From the NCBI GenBank assembly GCA_964537055.1, contig CAZHYV010000002.1:186001-250000 (forward strand): a stretch of DNA of 64,000 nt. Direction: 5' to 3'. The stretch's first letter is position 1, and each line of letters begins with the position of its first letter. Of this stretch, positions 8,575 to 16,577 are shown piece by piece. Made by a program: the position numbers and the translations under genes. The DNA comes from CAZHYV01 sp964537055. GTDB taxonomy: Bacteria; Myxococcota_A; Polyangia; Palsa-1104; JAEUJZ01. The notes below the pieces were generated by a model. That model was not told the DNA's origin. It did no database searches and was given only the letters and a program-made list of their open reading frames with translations.

Positions 8575-8727
8575 TTTTTACCACTACCGTTTTTCGTTAC
8601 TCCTATAATCTGTCCATTTATTTTGGCACAGTGTACCTATAGCAGAATTTTCCTAGTTTAGCTAACGGAAAGAAACCTTTGGTTCCCAAAATCAATCCGA
8701 CTGAACTTTACTTTGCAAAACCCACCC

Positions 8728-8756
8728 TTGCACATTTCACCCAGATTCGCTATAAC
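8728..8756 (+). promoter_or_regulatory. Sigma70-type promoter
   Basis: TTGCAC and TATAAC are separated by exactly 17 bp, 18 bp before the ATG at 8775. It is the best-looking housekeeping promoter seen in the window. It would drive the membrane-protein and hydrolase pair. Boxes match the consensus at 5 of 6 positions each. Confidence 0.55.
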
Positions 8757-8774
8757 GGAAAAGCGAGGTAACCC

Positions 8775-9626
8775 ATGTTTTCGATGACACGCCCCTTTGG
8801 ATTTGCTGGCGAACGCAAAGCTGTTTCTCTGCTCATACTGGCCTTTTATATGGCTTTCTTCGGATTGATCGCACTTGTCGCTTCGCAGAATGAAGAACCT
8901 GAATGGGCGCGCTGCTTCTTGGCACTTCTTGCCTGCTATGGGCTTGGGTTTTTCGCTTTGGCTTCGGGTTGGTTTTGGGCACGCTGGTTTGCGATTGGTC
9001 TTGGCTACTCAGGCTTAACGACAGCGATCTGGGGCATGATTAGCCTGAAGCAGATTGAACCTGTGATGCTCTTTTACGGCCTAACCCATGGGATTGTAGC
9101 TCTCTTTTTACAGGGTGAGCGACTGATTGCCCAGTACGATTCCAAACCAGAATGGAGACAGCAGTTAGGTCTTGATGAAGAAGCGGTATACCGGGTCCGT
9201 AAAATGGTGACGCGATTTGCCAGCGGACTTCCCACGCTCATTATGTTTGCCTTAGCTCCTCGAGGAAATATGTTAGGCTTTCAAGGCACGCCTCTTTGGA
9301 AATGGGCGCTCTTAGGAATTGCTGTCGCAGGTTTATTCATTGCTTTAAGAGGACGTACGCTAGGGCTTGTTCTATTATTAGGAAGTACCTTCGCTTTCCT
9401 AATGAGCGCAATGAATGATTCGTTGCTCGCTCTCCATCATCCAAAACTCATTCTTAATCACCCTCTTCTAGGGCATCGTATTTACCTTCTTGGCCAGCTT
9501 CATGCGTCTTTGGTATTCGTCATCGTTCCTGCAATCGCTTTAGGTGCCTGTCTAATACCTTTTGTAAAACCGATTCTCACCTTCCTGAAAAAATCTCATC
9601 TTCTCAAACGTATCGATGGAAGATAG
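8775..9626 (+). CDS. Multi-pass inner-membrane protein, hypothetical
   Basis: 283 residues with about seven or eight hydrophobic helices (roughly residues 18-40, 46-66, 72-92, 98-112, 148-164, 175-190, 196-215, 240-263). There is one cytoplasmic-looking polar loop at 112-146 (QYDSKPEWRQQLGLDEEAVYRV). No transporter or enzyme motif is recognised. AGGT sits shortly before the ATG, and a sigma70-type promoter ends 18 bp upstream. Its last 11 bases overlap the start of the alpha/beta hydrolase, so the two are translated as a coupled pair. The function is unknown. Confidence 0.75.
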   Translation: MFSMTRPFGFAGERKAVSLLILAFYMAFFGLIALVASQNEEPEWARCFLALLACYGLGFFALASGWFWARWFAIGLGYSGLTTAIWGMISLKQIEPVMLFYGLTHGIVALFLQGERLIAQYDSKPEWRQQLGLDEEAVYRVRKMVTRFASGLPTLIMFALAPRGNMLGFQGTPLWKWALLGIAVAGLFIALRGRTLGLVLLLGSTFAFLMSAMNDSLLALHHPKLILNHPLLGHRIYLLGQLHASLVFVIVPAIALGACLIPFVKPILTFLKKSHLLKRIDGR

Positions 9627-10479
9627 GTCGTCTTTCTCTATCGATGTTCCGGGCGCAAAGCTTCATGTAGAAACGCTCGGCCCCTCGCAAGCCCGCCCCA
9701 TTCTGATGCTTCATGGAGGACCAGGAGCAGATTCACGGTACCTCCGTCCTCAGTGCGATCAGCTTGCCCAACTATTGTACCAAAATCGGCCGGTCCAGCT
9801 TCTTTACTATGACCAACGAGGTGCTGAAAGATCGCCGATTGATCCCAGTTACACAAATACCCCTGGTTACCAAATTCACGTTGAGGATATTGAGCAAATT
9901 CGTCTCCACCTCGGCCTTCCCAAACTTACCCTTTGTGGATACTCGTGGGGGGGACTATTGTCCCTTCTTTATAGCCTGCGCTACCCTGATCATGTCGGAC
10001 GGATGATCCTCATCTCGCCCGCGCCTACCCATACAAAAGCGCGTGAGCTGATGCAGCAGAATCTTCGCATCGCTGCTTCCCGGGCAGACGTCCAAGCCTT
10101 CCGGCAAGCAGTGATCGAGCTAGAGCCAACCCTTTCCCCCGAAGAAAAACGCCAATATCAGTTTGCTCTTGCCGTTTCCGGTTACTTCGTCAACCCTAAG
10201 TTTGCCTTAGAGATGACTCCGTTCCGGGTCATTCAGCGTATCGAGCAAGCCATCTGGCAAAGTCTAGGATCGTATGATTTTCGCACAGAGCTCCCTACGC
10301 TTCGCAGCATCCCAACCTTACTCCTTCATGGGCGGCAGGATGTCATCCCTCTCTCCTCTGCACAAGAAACCGCTTCTCTCATAGATGCCAAGCTTGTCGT
10401 ATTAGAACAGTGCGGTCATGTACCCTACATTGAAGCAAAGACCATATTATGGCAAGAGATTGCACAGTTTCTTAGGTAG
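9616..10479 (+). CDS. Alpha/beta hydrolase, proline iminopeptidase-like (S33)
   Basis: 287 residues with the alpha/beta hydrolase fold. The oxyanion motif HGGPG (about residues 33-37) is typical of prolyl aminopeptidases, as is YYDQRG. The nucleophile Ser is in GYSWGG, the acid is probably the Asp of HGRQDVIP, and the catalytic His is in CGHVPYIE near the end. These enzymes remove N-terminal Pro or act on related small substrates. The length is near the low end of the family (about 290-320), so another hydrolase activity is possible. There is no signal peptide, so it is cytoplasmic. It overlaps the upstream membrane-protein gene by 11 bp. Confidence 0.85.
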   Translation: MEDRSSFSIDVPGAKLHVETLGPSQARPILMLHGGPGADSRYLRPQCDQLAQLLYQNRPVQLLYYDQRGAERSPIDPSYTNTPGYQIHVEDIEQIRLHLGLPKLTLCGYSWGGLLSLLYSLRYPDHVGRMILISPAPTHTKARELMQQNLRIAASRADVQAFRQAVIELEPTLSPEEKRQYQFALAVSGYFVNPKFALEMTPFRVIQRIEQAIWQSLGSYDFRTELPTLRSIPTLLLHGRQDVIPLSSAQETASLIDAKLVVLEQCGHVPYIEAKTILWQEIAQFLR

Positions 10480-10529
10480 GAAATTATCCTCTTGATCTAC
10501 GAGGAGGAGATACAATAAAAAGGAGTAGA

Positions 10530-11387
10530 ATGAAAAAAGACTTAATTATCAAACTTCATGGTGAATTTGAAACATGTGCTCATAAGGAAGAGGGAATCGA
10601 ATACTGGCTTGCCCGAGATCTTCAACGTTTGCTTGGATACGATCGTTGGGAAAACTTTCTTAATGCAATCGATAGAGCCAGAACCGCATGTATAAATTCA
10701 AAACAAAACATAGACGACCATTTTCGTGACGTCACGAAAATGGTTACTCTTGGTTCTGGTGCTCCTCGCGAGATTTCAGATATCAAACTGACCCGATACG
10801 CCTGCTATCTAATTGCTCAAAATGGAGATCCTCGTAAACCAGAGATTGCATTTGCGCAAACCTATTTTGCCATCCAAACCAGAAAACAAGAGCATATCGA
10901 GCAAAGAATCGCTGAATGGGAACGGTTGCAAGCTCGAGAAAAGTTGACTCTCTCCGAAAAAGAGCTTTCTCGTATGATCTATGAACGAGGCATTGATGAA
11001 AAAGGATTCGGACGCATTCGCAGCAAAGGAGATACCGCTCTATTTGGCAACTATACCACCCAGGACATGAAAGATAAAATGGGTGTTCCTTCAAATCGAG
11101 CGCTCGCGGATTTTCTACCTACAATTACAATCAAAGCCAAAGATTTTGCAAATGAAGTGACCAATGTTCAAGTCGTAAATCAGGACCTACGTTCAGAAGA
11201 AGAGGTGACCAAAGAACACGTGAAAAACAACCTCGATGTTCGGAAGCTTCTCACAGATCGAAATATTATCCCTGAGCAGCTTCCTGCTGCAGAAGATGTC
11301 AAAAAAGTAAAACGACGTTTAAAATCTGAAGCCAGGAACCTGCCGAAACAAGATCCTTCTCTGCAAACATCTATAAATAAAGAATAG
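10530..11387 (+). CDS. dinD: DNA-damage-inducible protein D
   Basis: 285 residues, close to E. coli DinD in length and pattern. An N-terminal Bro-N-like domain (about residues 1-110) includes YWLARDLQRLLGYDRWENF and the invariant LTRYACYLIAQNGDPRKPEIAFAQ region. A middle segment has RMIYERGIDEKGFGRIRSKGD, and the charged C-terminus has RNIIPEQLPAAEDVKKV. DinD is SOS-induced in E. coli and inhibits RecA filaments there; the role here is inferred from the family. A strong AAGGAG site lies 7 bases before the ATG. I see no LexA-like box upstream, so SOS control is not evident. A 28-bp perfect palindrome lies inside the gene. Confidence 0.88.
   Translation: MKKDLIIKLHGEFETCAHKEEGIEYWLARDLQRLLGYDRWENFLNAIDRARTACINSKQNIDDHFRDVTKMVTLGSGAPREISDIKLTRYACYLIAQNGDPRKPEIAFAQTYFAIQTRKQEHIEQRIAEWERLQAREKLTLSEKELSRMIYERGIDEKGFGRIRSKGDTALFGNYTTQDMKDKMGVPSNRALADFLPTITIKAKDFANEVTNVQVVNQDLRSEEEVTKEHVKNNLDVRKLLTDRNIIPEQLPAAEDVKKVKRRLKSEARNLPKQDPSLQTSINKE
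10717..10744. repeat. 28-bp perfect palindrome inside dinD
   Basis: The half-site ACCATTTTCGTGAC is followed immediately by its exact reverse complement, with TGACGTCA at the centre. It lies within codons for the conserved DinD segment HFRDVTKMV, so the protein is not interrupted. A perfect palindrome this long is very unlikely by chance. It may be a protein-binding site, a recombination site or an mRNA hairpin. Confidence 0.6.
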
Positions 11388-11415
11388 CCAGCAGCATCTT
11401 CCTTCCTGTTCCCTA

Positions 11416-13239
11416 TTATGATGTCTTACCGCAAGGCTGCATTTGTGTACGGCCTGCTTCTAACACAAACCGTTTTTTCTGGCAGAGACTGCTTGGCAAG
11501 GTACCAACCAAATCGGGATTGTCTCTTATATCGAGCTCTTCTAATTGAGGCACCTGTTTCCAAACAGCTTCGGCAATCGATTTTAACCGGTTTTGGCTAA
11601 GTGCTAGGGTCCGGAGCTGCTTTACTCCGGAAAGATGCTTCTCTGTGATCGACTCCAGTAGATTTGTTCGAAGATCTAACATAATCAGTTGCGATAGAGA
11701 CGAAAATACCCCTTGCGGTAAACCGAGGAGGTGATTCGCAGACAAATCTAAGATTTGGAGCTTGGGCGTCGAGGAAAAGAATTCCTCAGGGATAGCTTCA
11801 AGCTGGTTTCTCCCCAGGCGCAGTACCTCAAGCTGAAGAAGACCTGAAAGCAACTGTGCCGGAAGCTCCTCAAGAAGATTCTCGCTAAGATCTAGCTTTT
11901 CTAGCATCCCCAGGGTTACAAAGGTATCAGGCTTGAGGTGCTCGATGCGATTCGCCCGCAGGTCCAACCGTTCAAGCCGCAGGAGCGATGCGAATACCTC
12001 CCTTGAGAGGCTTCTAATCAAATTCTTCCTAAGATTTAATTCTGTTAGAAAGGGAAGTTCATCAAAACTTCCGTCGGCAATTTTCTCTAATTCGTTGTAA
12101 GACAAATTGAGACCACGTAGTTGAGGCAGCCCCAACAAAGTATCCTTGGGCAATGTCTTCAGCTGGTTATGGCTTATATCAATCCACACAAGTTGGGGTG
12201 CATCCACAAAGGCCTGGGGAAGCAGGCTCTCGATGCGATTGTAACTGAGATCCAGCCTTCTTATTTCTGGAATAGCACTAAGGATTCCCCGTGGAAGACG
12301 TGTGATGTGGTTCCCGTTCAGGTCAAGCTGTCGAAGCTGGGCGATCCCCAAAAGCATCTCCTGAGAAATCTCAGCAAGTTGATTATTAGACAGGACCAAA
12401 AGCTCTAGCTGAGGCACATGCTTAAAACTAGATTTCGTAATCTTTTCCAGCCCATTGCCAGAAAGGTCAAGGATCTTAAGCTGGGGCAGATTGGCAAACA
12501 TGGACGGAATGATACTAAGAAAACGGTTTGACCGCAGATTGAGCTGCTGAAGCCGATTCAGGCCGGTAAAGGTGCTTTCGACAAACCCTTTCAGCCGGTT
12601 TTCTTCTAAATGTAACGATACTAGTTGAGTGAGACTGCCAAAGACACCTCGTGGCAAAGATTCTATCTGATTCTGCCGCAGATTGAGTATGCGGAGGCGA
12701 GAGAGCCTCATAAACACCCCCCCTGTCAAGCTTGCGAGTTTATTTGCCTGTAGATCCAAAGTTTCAAGCTGGGTCATATCACTGAAAACCCCTGAAGCCA
12801 AGGAAGAGAGCTGATTAAACCCCAGGTACAGCTGTTGCAGCTGAACAAGACCTGCAAATAAAGTGACGGGCAGCTCAACAAGTTGGTTGTCCCGCAAGTC
12901 CAAAACCCGTAGATAAGCCAGCCCTAAAAAGACATTAGGCGGCAGACTGTGGATCCGGTTGCCCGATAAATCTAGGCGAATCACCTTAGCCTGGTCTCCG
13001 TCGCAAGAAACACCCTTCCACAAGCAGATATTTGGTTCGCGAAGCCAAGTGGATTTATAGGATTCTGTCCAAGCAGAATGAGATCGATAGAGACGCACCA
13101 GCGTTTGACACTGAGGTTGCAAAGGCCCCTCGGGGCATGAGAAATCTTGGTGTTCGGCCTGACTTTGTGAGACAGGCAAGAGCCAAAGAAGTACACCGAA
13201 GAAGAGGAGAGAGGATTGCGGCAAGAGTCTCATACGCAC
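11416..13239 (-). CDS. Exported leucine-rich-repeat protein (21 LRRs)
   Basis: 607 residues. There is a signal peptide (about 1-28, ending SQSQA). An N-terminal cap follows resembling the plant LRRNT_2 domain, with Cys pairs and ICLWKGVSCDG. After it come 21 uninterrupted leucine-rich repeats, each exactly 24 residues with the pattern LxxLxLxxNxLxxLPxxxFxxLx (about residues 86-585). A short C-terminal cap holds two Cys (LCQKK, QPCGKTS). Repeat length and the conserved Phe make these typical extracellular eukaryote-like LRRs, usually protein-binding. I see no transmembrane anchor after the repeats, so it is periplasmic, surface or secreted. The partner is unknown. The opposite-strand dinD gene converges on it, with 28 bp between their ends. 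Confidence 0.88.
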   Translation of the reverse strand: MRMRLLPQSSLLFFGVLLWLLPVSQSQAEHQDFSCPEGPLQPQCQTLVRLYRSHSAWTESYKSTWLREPNICLWKGVSCDGDQAKVIRLDLSGNRIHSLPPNVFLGLAYLRVLDLRDNQLVELPVTLFAGLVQLQQLYLGFNQLSSLASGVFSDMTQLETLDLQANKLASLTGGVFMRLSRLRILNLRQNQIESLPRGVFGSLTQLVSLHLEENRLKGFVESTFTGLNRLQQLNLRSNRFLSIIPSMFANLPQLKILDLSGNGLEKITKSSFKHVPQLELLVLSNNQLAEISQEMLLGIAQLRQLDLNGNHITRLPRGILSAIPEIRRLDLSYNRIESLLPQAFVDAPQLVWIDISHNQLKTLPKDTLLGLPQLRGLNLSYNELEKIADGSFDELPFLTELNLRKNLIRSLSREVFASLLRLERLDLRANRIEHLKPDTFVTLGMLEKLDLSENLLEELPAQLLSGLLQLEVLRLGRNQLEAIPEEFFSSTPKLQILDLSANHLLGLPQGVFSSLSQLIMLDLRTNLLESITEKHLSGVKQLRTLALSQNRLKSIAEAVWKQVPQLEELDIRDNPDLVGTLPSSLCQKKRFVLEAGRTQMQPCGKTS

Positions 13240-13328
13240 ACAAGCCTACATCAAATAGGCCGGTTTGCAAAATTTAGGATCCCTCTTCTACCTAGGAAAC
13301 GCTCTAAGTAACGCGAGTTCGATGATCG

Positions 13329-13735
13329 TCATGTCTGGTTGTTATAAGAAGACTTTTGTCTCCCTTTCTCTTTCCAAAAGCAGATTAGAAAATATACCAC
13401 AGCAACCACGATGGTCCCACCAATAAGAGCTGCTGGAGTAATAAACAAGAGGAGGACAGAAAGGTCCGAAGGAGAAAACGAGCGGTAGTAACCATAGCAT
13501 CCTATGAGTGTTATTACAGTCGACATCCCCATGAAAAAACCGGTATGCTTTTTTTCGCTGAAGGAACAACAGATGATCCTATTTTTGCTTCCAGCAAAAG
13601 TATAAGATAGGGAAGAAGGAGGTACCAAAGCCAAACAAGATTTTCCTTTGAAAGCCCTGCAGAGAGCTTGGGAACAACCCAAAAGGAAATGATTATCATT
13701 CCCAAAAGCAGGCTGCTAAACCCTAACCACTTCAT
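13329..13735 (-). pseudogene. Small membrane protein split by a frameshift at an A7 tract
   Basis: The gene starts at 13735 (MKWLGFSSLLLGMIII) behind a good AGAGGAA site and encodes two hydrophobic helices. At an A7 run (13549-13555, minus-strand reading) the genomic frame turns off into SIPVFSWGCRL and stops. With one extra A the reading continues into HTGFFMGMSTVITL and two more hydrophobic segments, ending at 13329 (about 135 residues in all). It may be a recent pseudogene, a sequencing error, or a gene expressed through slippage at the A tract. The second half could also start alone at its internal ATG. The family is not recognised. Confidence 0.55.
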
Positions 13736-13771
13736 AGATTCCTCTTTTTCTAGCTTTCCAACTCACGTTGT

Positions 13772-14140
13772 TTAGGGTGTTTCAATCGAAATAATCTGAT
13801 ACTCGCTTGGCTTGCAAGCCCAAAATTTCTTTCCCAGTTGTTTCTGGTATTGGATCATGACCTTGACTTGGGTTTTCGAGGCTTTTTCAAGCTTCTCTAC
13901 CAAATCTGCTCGAGAAGTTTCTACCCAAAAAGGAATCATCCCTCCAGTATCTGTTGCTTCCCCGATATGGAATTCTCCCTGCCAATATTTGCAAAGGGGT
14001 CTCTCTACCATTCTAATATTGTGAAGCGTTGCCGTCTGCTTCATGGTTTCAACCCCTAACCACCAAGGACGAGCAAAAATAAAGAGGCCTCCCCCGACAA
14101 GAAGCAGGGCTGCACCAATCCAGAGTATTCTTTTTAACAT
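13772..14140 (-). CDS. Membrane-anchored hypothetical protein
   Basis: The frame opens with TTG at 14188. I prefer the ATG at 14140 (MLKRILWIGAALLLVGGG), which begins directly with a membrane anchor and gives 122 residues. After the anchor (about residues 3-24) there is a soluble outer part containing FWVETSRADLVEKLEKASKTQVKVMIQY and a single CKP near the end. No family is recognised. It lies just upstream of the split membrane protein on the same strand and downstream of a small zinc-ribbon ORF, possibly one transcript. Confidence 0.55.
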   Translation of the reverse strand: MLKRILWIGAALLLVGGGLFIFARPWWLGVETMKQTATLHNIRMVERPLCKYWQGEFHIGEATDTGGMIPFWVETSRADLVEKLEKASKTQVKVMIQYQKQLGKKFWACKPSEYQIISIETP

Positions 14141-14218
14141 CCGAGGCACATCTACCAAGATATGAGATTTAACAAAAGAATTCAACAAATCATCTTTACT
14201 TTACGTGCGGAAGGTTGC

Positions 14219-14419
14219 CTAATTTACCTTTTTTAAGACTTCAGGATCGGTCGTGTAGCCAAAATAATGGTTGCAGCGGCTACAACGGTACTCTACCCGC
14301 AAAGGTTTTGGGGTTGCTCCAAGTACAAGCAGAAACCAACCAAAGGCTCCAAACACAGGAGAGGGAACCACCAAAGGGGCAAAGCGATCCGTTCCACATC
14401 GACAAAGCTGCTCTTCCAT
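14219..14419 (-). CDS. Small zinc-ribbon membrane protein (probable)
   Basis: 66 residues. Two Cys pairs, CRCG near the start and CSRCNHYFG near residue 46, bracket a hydrophobic segment (APLVVPSPVFGAFGWFLLVLGA). This looks like a split zinc ribbon with one membrane pass. A second minus-strand frame beginning at 14489 (METFFYPIGLAVGIFLQ) overlaps the start and encodes a good membrane helix. The two could be one gene disrupted by a frameshift near 14415. The ribosome site for the ATG at 14419 is very close (AAAAGG), which leaves the start uncertain. Confidence 0.4.
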   Translation of the reverse strand: MEEQLCRCGTDRFAPLVVPSPVFGAFGWFLLVLGATPKPLRVEYRCSRCNHYFGYTTDPEVLKKVN

Positions 14420-14559
14420 ACCTTTTACCTATCATGATCTGTAAGAAAATGCCAACCGCTAAGCCAATGGGATAAAAGAATGTCTCCATTCAAAGAAAAT
14501 TGGTCCGAGTTATGAAAAACTTAGGCCAATTTTTCTTTTTCGGTTAGAATGAATAGGTC

Positions 14560-15774
14560 ATGGAACGTCCCTGGGTGCTTACTCACATTTCCGATTTTCA
14601 TGCCTCTACCTTTGGCGAAACCTTTCATGATCGCGCACATTTTACAAAAAGAAGTCAGCAACCTCTTATTTTCTCAGAAAAAACTCATGACATCCTAGGA
14701 GAGCTCAATGGCTTCCGGGTGTTAACAGAGAAATCTGGAAAGCCTAAAGAAAAAGGAAAAGAAAAGCTCATCCTGATTGATTCTCAAGGGTATGAATATA
14801 CAATTCCTGTTCCTGCAAAGAGTCCAAAAAAAGGGACCCAACCTGCAATCTCCCATGCACTTGACTATGCATCGATGTTATATCAGCGCTCCTTTAAAAG
14901 ACTGGCTCAAGAGCTACCTAACGACGACAAGCTTCAATCGATGCTTTCTCTGACCCCGACCAACACAAATTTGCGGTTGATTCGATCAGCCCGTGCTGTG
15001 ATCGCAACCAATCCTGACCTTATCTTAATGACAGGGGATCTTACGGATAATGGAGAGGGGTATGAAATTATTGAAACTATTTTTGAGCCCTGGAAAAAAA
15101 CTGGACGTCTTCTTGCAGTTCCCGGAAATCATGATCTCTACCTCTTCCCATTTGGCGGTGGTGTTGTTCGTCCTCGTCCAACGCATGAGAGCAAGCGCAA
15201 GGATTGGCAGGCCTTTGCAAAAAGGCTTGGCCTCAACCTCGATCCAACCGGAGCCTGGGTGAAAGAGTTCCCAGAGTGTAGAGCTATTTTTGTAGGTTTT
15301 GACTCTTGCGCCATGGGGCAGAGCCGATTTATGTTACACAGTGGAGCGATTGGACAAGGGCAGCTAAAATTTCTCAGAAGCGTCGCACGCACACCGGAAT
15401 GGAAGAACGCTTCTCATCGCATCGTAGCAATGCATCATCATCTGGTTCCTCTCCCTCTTGGGGTGGGGCGCAGTGCTCCCACAGAGATCGGAATGAGGCT
15501 TGAGGATGCCCCTGAAGTCGCCGAAGTTCTAAATGAGGTGGGTGCAACCTTTGTCATGCATGGTCACCGCCATTTAAGCGAAGCTCGGCAACCTGCAAAT
15601 TGTAATTTTCAGCTTCTCTCTGCACCATCGCTTACGTTAGGTTGTCGCAGCGGTGATGTTCCTTCATACTGGCGTATCGAATTAGACGAAGAATATGCAC
15701 GTTGGCAGCGCATCCGCCTCTCTCTGCCGGCAGTTGATCCAGCTTTGGATGACCCAAACTTAGTAGAGGTATAA
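14560..15774 (+). CDS. Calcineurin-like metallophosphoesterase
   Basis: 404 residues with all five metal-binding blocks of the metallophosphatase fold: SDFHAS (residues 11-16, the DxH block), GDLTDN, PGNHDLY, the AMHHH block and HGHRH near residue 330. Such enzymes hydrolyse phosphoesters with a dinuclear metal centre. An insertion of about 120 residues between the first and second blocks is unusual and includes a Lys-rich stretch (EKSGKPKEKGKEK). There is no signal peptide, so it is cytoplasmic. The substrate is unknown. The exported-protein gene at 15803 follows after 28 bp and may be co-transcribed. Confidence 0.87.
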   Translation: MERPWVLTHISDFHASTFGETFHDRAHFTKRSQQPLIFSEKTHDILGELNGFRVLTEKSGKPKEKGKEKLILIDSQGYEYTIPVPAKSPKKGTQPAISHALDYASMLYQRSFKRLAQELPNDDKLQSMLSLTPTNTNLRLIRSARAVIATNPDLILMTGDLTDNGEGYEIIETIFEPWKKTGRLLAVPGNHDLYLFPFGGGVVRPRPTHESKRKDWQAFAKRLGLNLDPTGAWVKEFPECRAIFVGFDSCAMGQSRFMLHSGAIGQGQLKFLRSVARTPEWKNASHRIVAMHHHLVPLPLGVGRSAPTEIGMRLEDAPEVAEVLNEVGATFVMHGHRHLSEARQPANCNFQLLSAPSLTLGCRSGDVPSYWRIELDEEYARWQRIRLSLPAVDPALDDPNLVEV

Positions 15775-15802
15775 ATCATAAACATTCACCCCAGGAGTCA
15801 CG

Positions 15803-16540
15803 ATGAAAGCGGCCCAAAATTTTAGATATTATCTTAAAGCGATTTGGATTCTAGGAATGTTAGCACTCTTTTGTACGGGGTCTGTATTTGCAGAGCCTGC
15901 ATTTCCTATTCTTACAGCCCCTCCTCGGCCTCCCTCGCCGCCTGCGAAAAATCCGCATCCACCGATCTCTAGACAGGACAAAGCCCGGGTCGCCTTTGCT
16001 CAGAAAGCCGTAGAAATCCTTTTAAAGAAGAAGCTCCCTCAAGGCTTGAAATTCCAAGGAGTAGAAGAGTCCCTCCCCTTCCAAAGCAAAGATCTTGCCT
16101 GTCTCAAGAAGCGTGCCTGTTACGAAAAGGATATCCCTTTTGTGAATGAGCTGTCTCTCATGATGCAGACACAGGGAAATGTAGTAGCAATCAAGCATCC
16201 CCACATCATTCCATGGTCTTTGCAAAGGTTTTTAGAAAACAAGCTTCAAAATCGCACCTCGGAAAACGAAGCGATCGTATCGAACCCAGGTCCCATCGCA
16301 GACCAAGCACCCCAAGAAGAATTGATCCTTCCCAGGAAGCCCACCATGGAGGGACCCCGCCTCTTAGCGGATGAATATATGGTGCATATGTATGTCCAGT
16401 TTAAGAATACGGACTCTCGCTGGCACCATCTCGATATTATTCTTTCAGAGGATGAAGAAGGCCATGTGTTCTTAAGGCATTTTTATACAACGCCCATGCT
16501 CTATCCTAAGATGCACATGCCTACAGGCATTGTCTGCTGA
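15803..16540 (+). CDS. Exported hypothetical protein with proline-rich N-terminus
   Basis: 245 residues. The signal peptide (about 1-31) ends GSVFAEPAF, followed by a proline-rich linker (APPRPPSPPAKNPHPP) that often serves to cross peptidoglycan or keep a domain away from the membrane. The rest is mixed, with a Cys pair (LACLKKRACYEK) and a C-terminal segment with several His (SRWHHLDIIL, HVFLRHFY). It ends in Cys. No domain is recognised. AGGAG precedes the ATG by 7 bases. It may be in a unit with the upstream metallophosphoesterase. It converges with dnaB, with only about 37 bp between the stops and no clear terminator. Confidence 0.65.
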   Translation: MKAAQNFRYYLKAIWILGMLALFCTGSVFAEPAFPILTAPPRPPSPPAKNPHPPISRQDKARVAFAQKAVEILLKKKLPQGLKFQGVEESLPFQSKDLACLKKRACYEKDIPFVNELSLMMQTQGNVVAIKHPHIIPWSLQRFLENKLQNRTSENEAIVSNPGPIADQAPQEELILPRKPTMEGPRLLADEYMVHMYVQFKNTDSRWHHLDIILSEDEEGHVFLRHFYTTPMLYPKMHMPTGIVC

Positions 16541-16577
16541 GCACTCGCCGAACGGTTGCTTCCTTACGATACCTTCT

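Noticed and set aside
8111..8584. 157-codon open frame on the minus strand
   Set aside because: It lies antisense to clear IS1 transposase motifs on the plus strand, has no ribosome site and its composition is not protein-like; it is a shadow.
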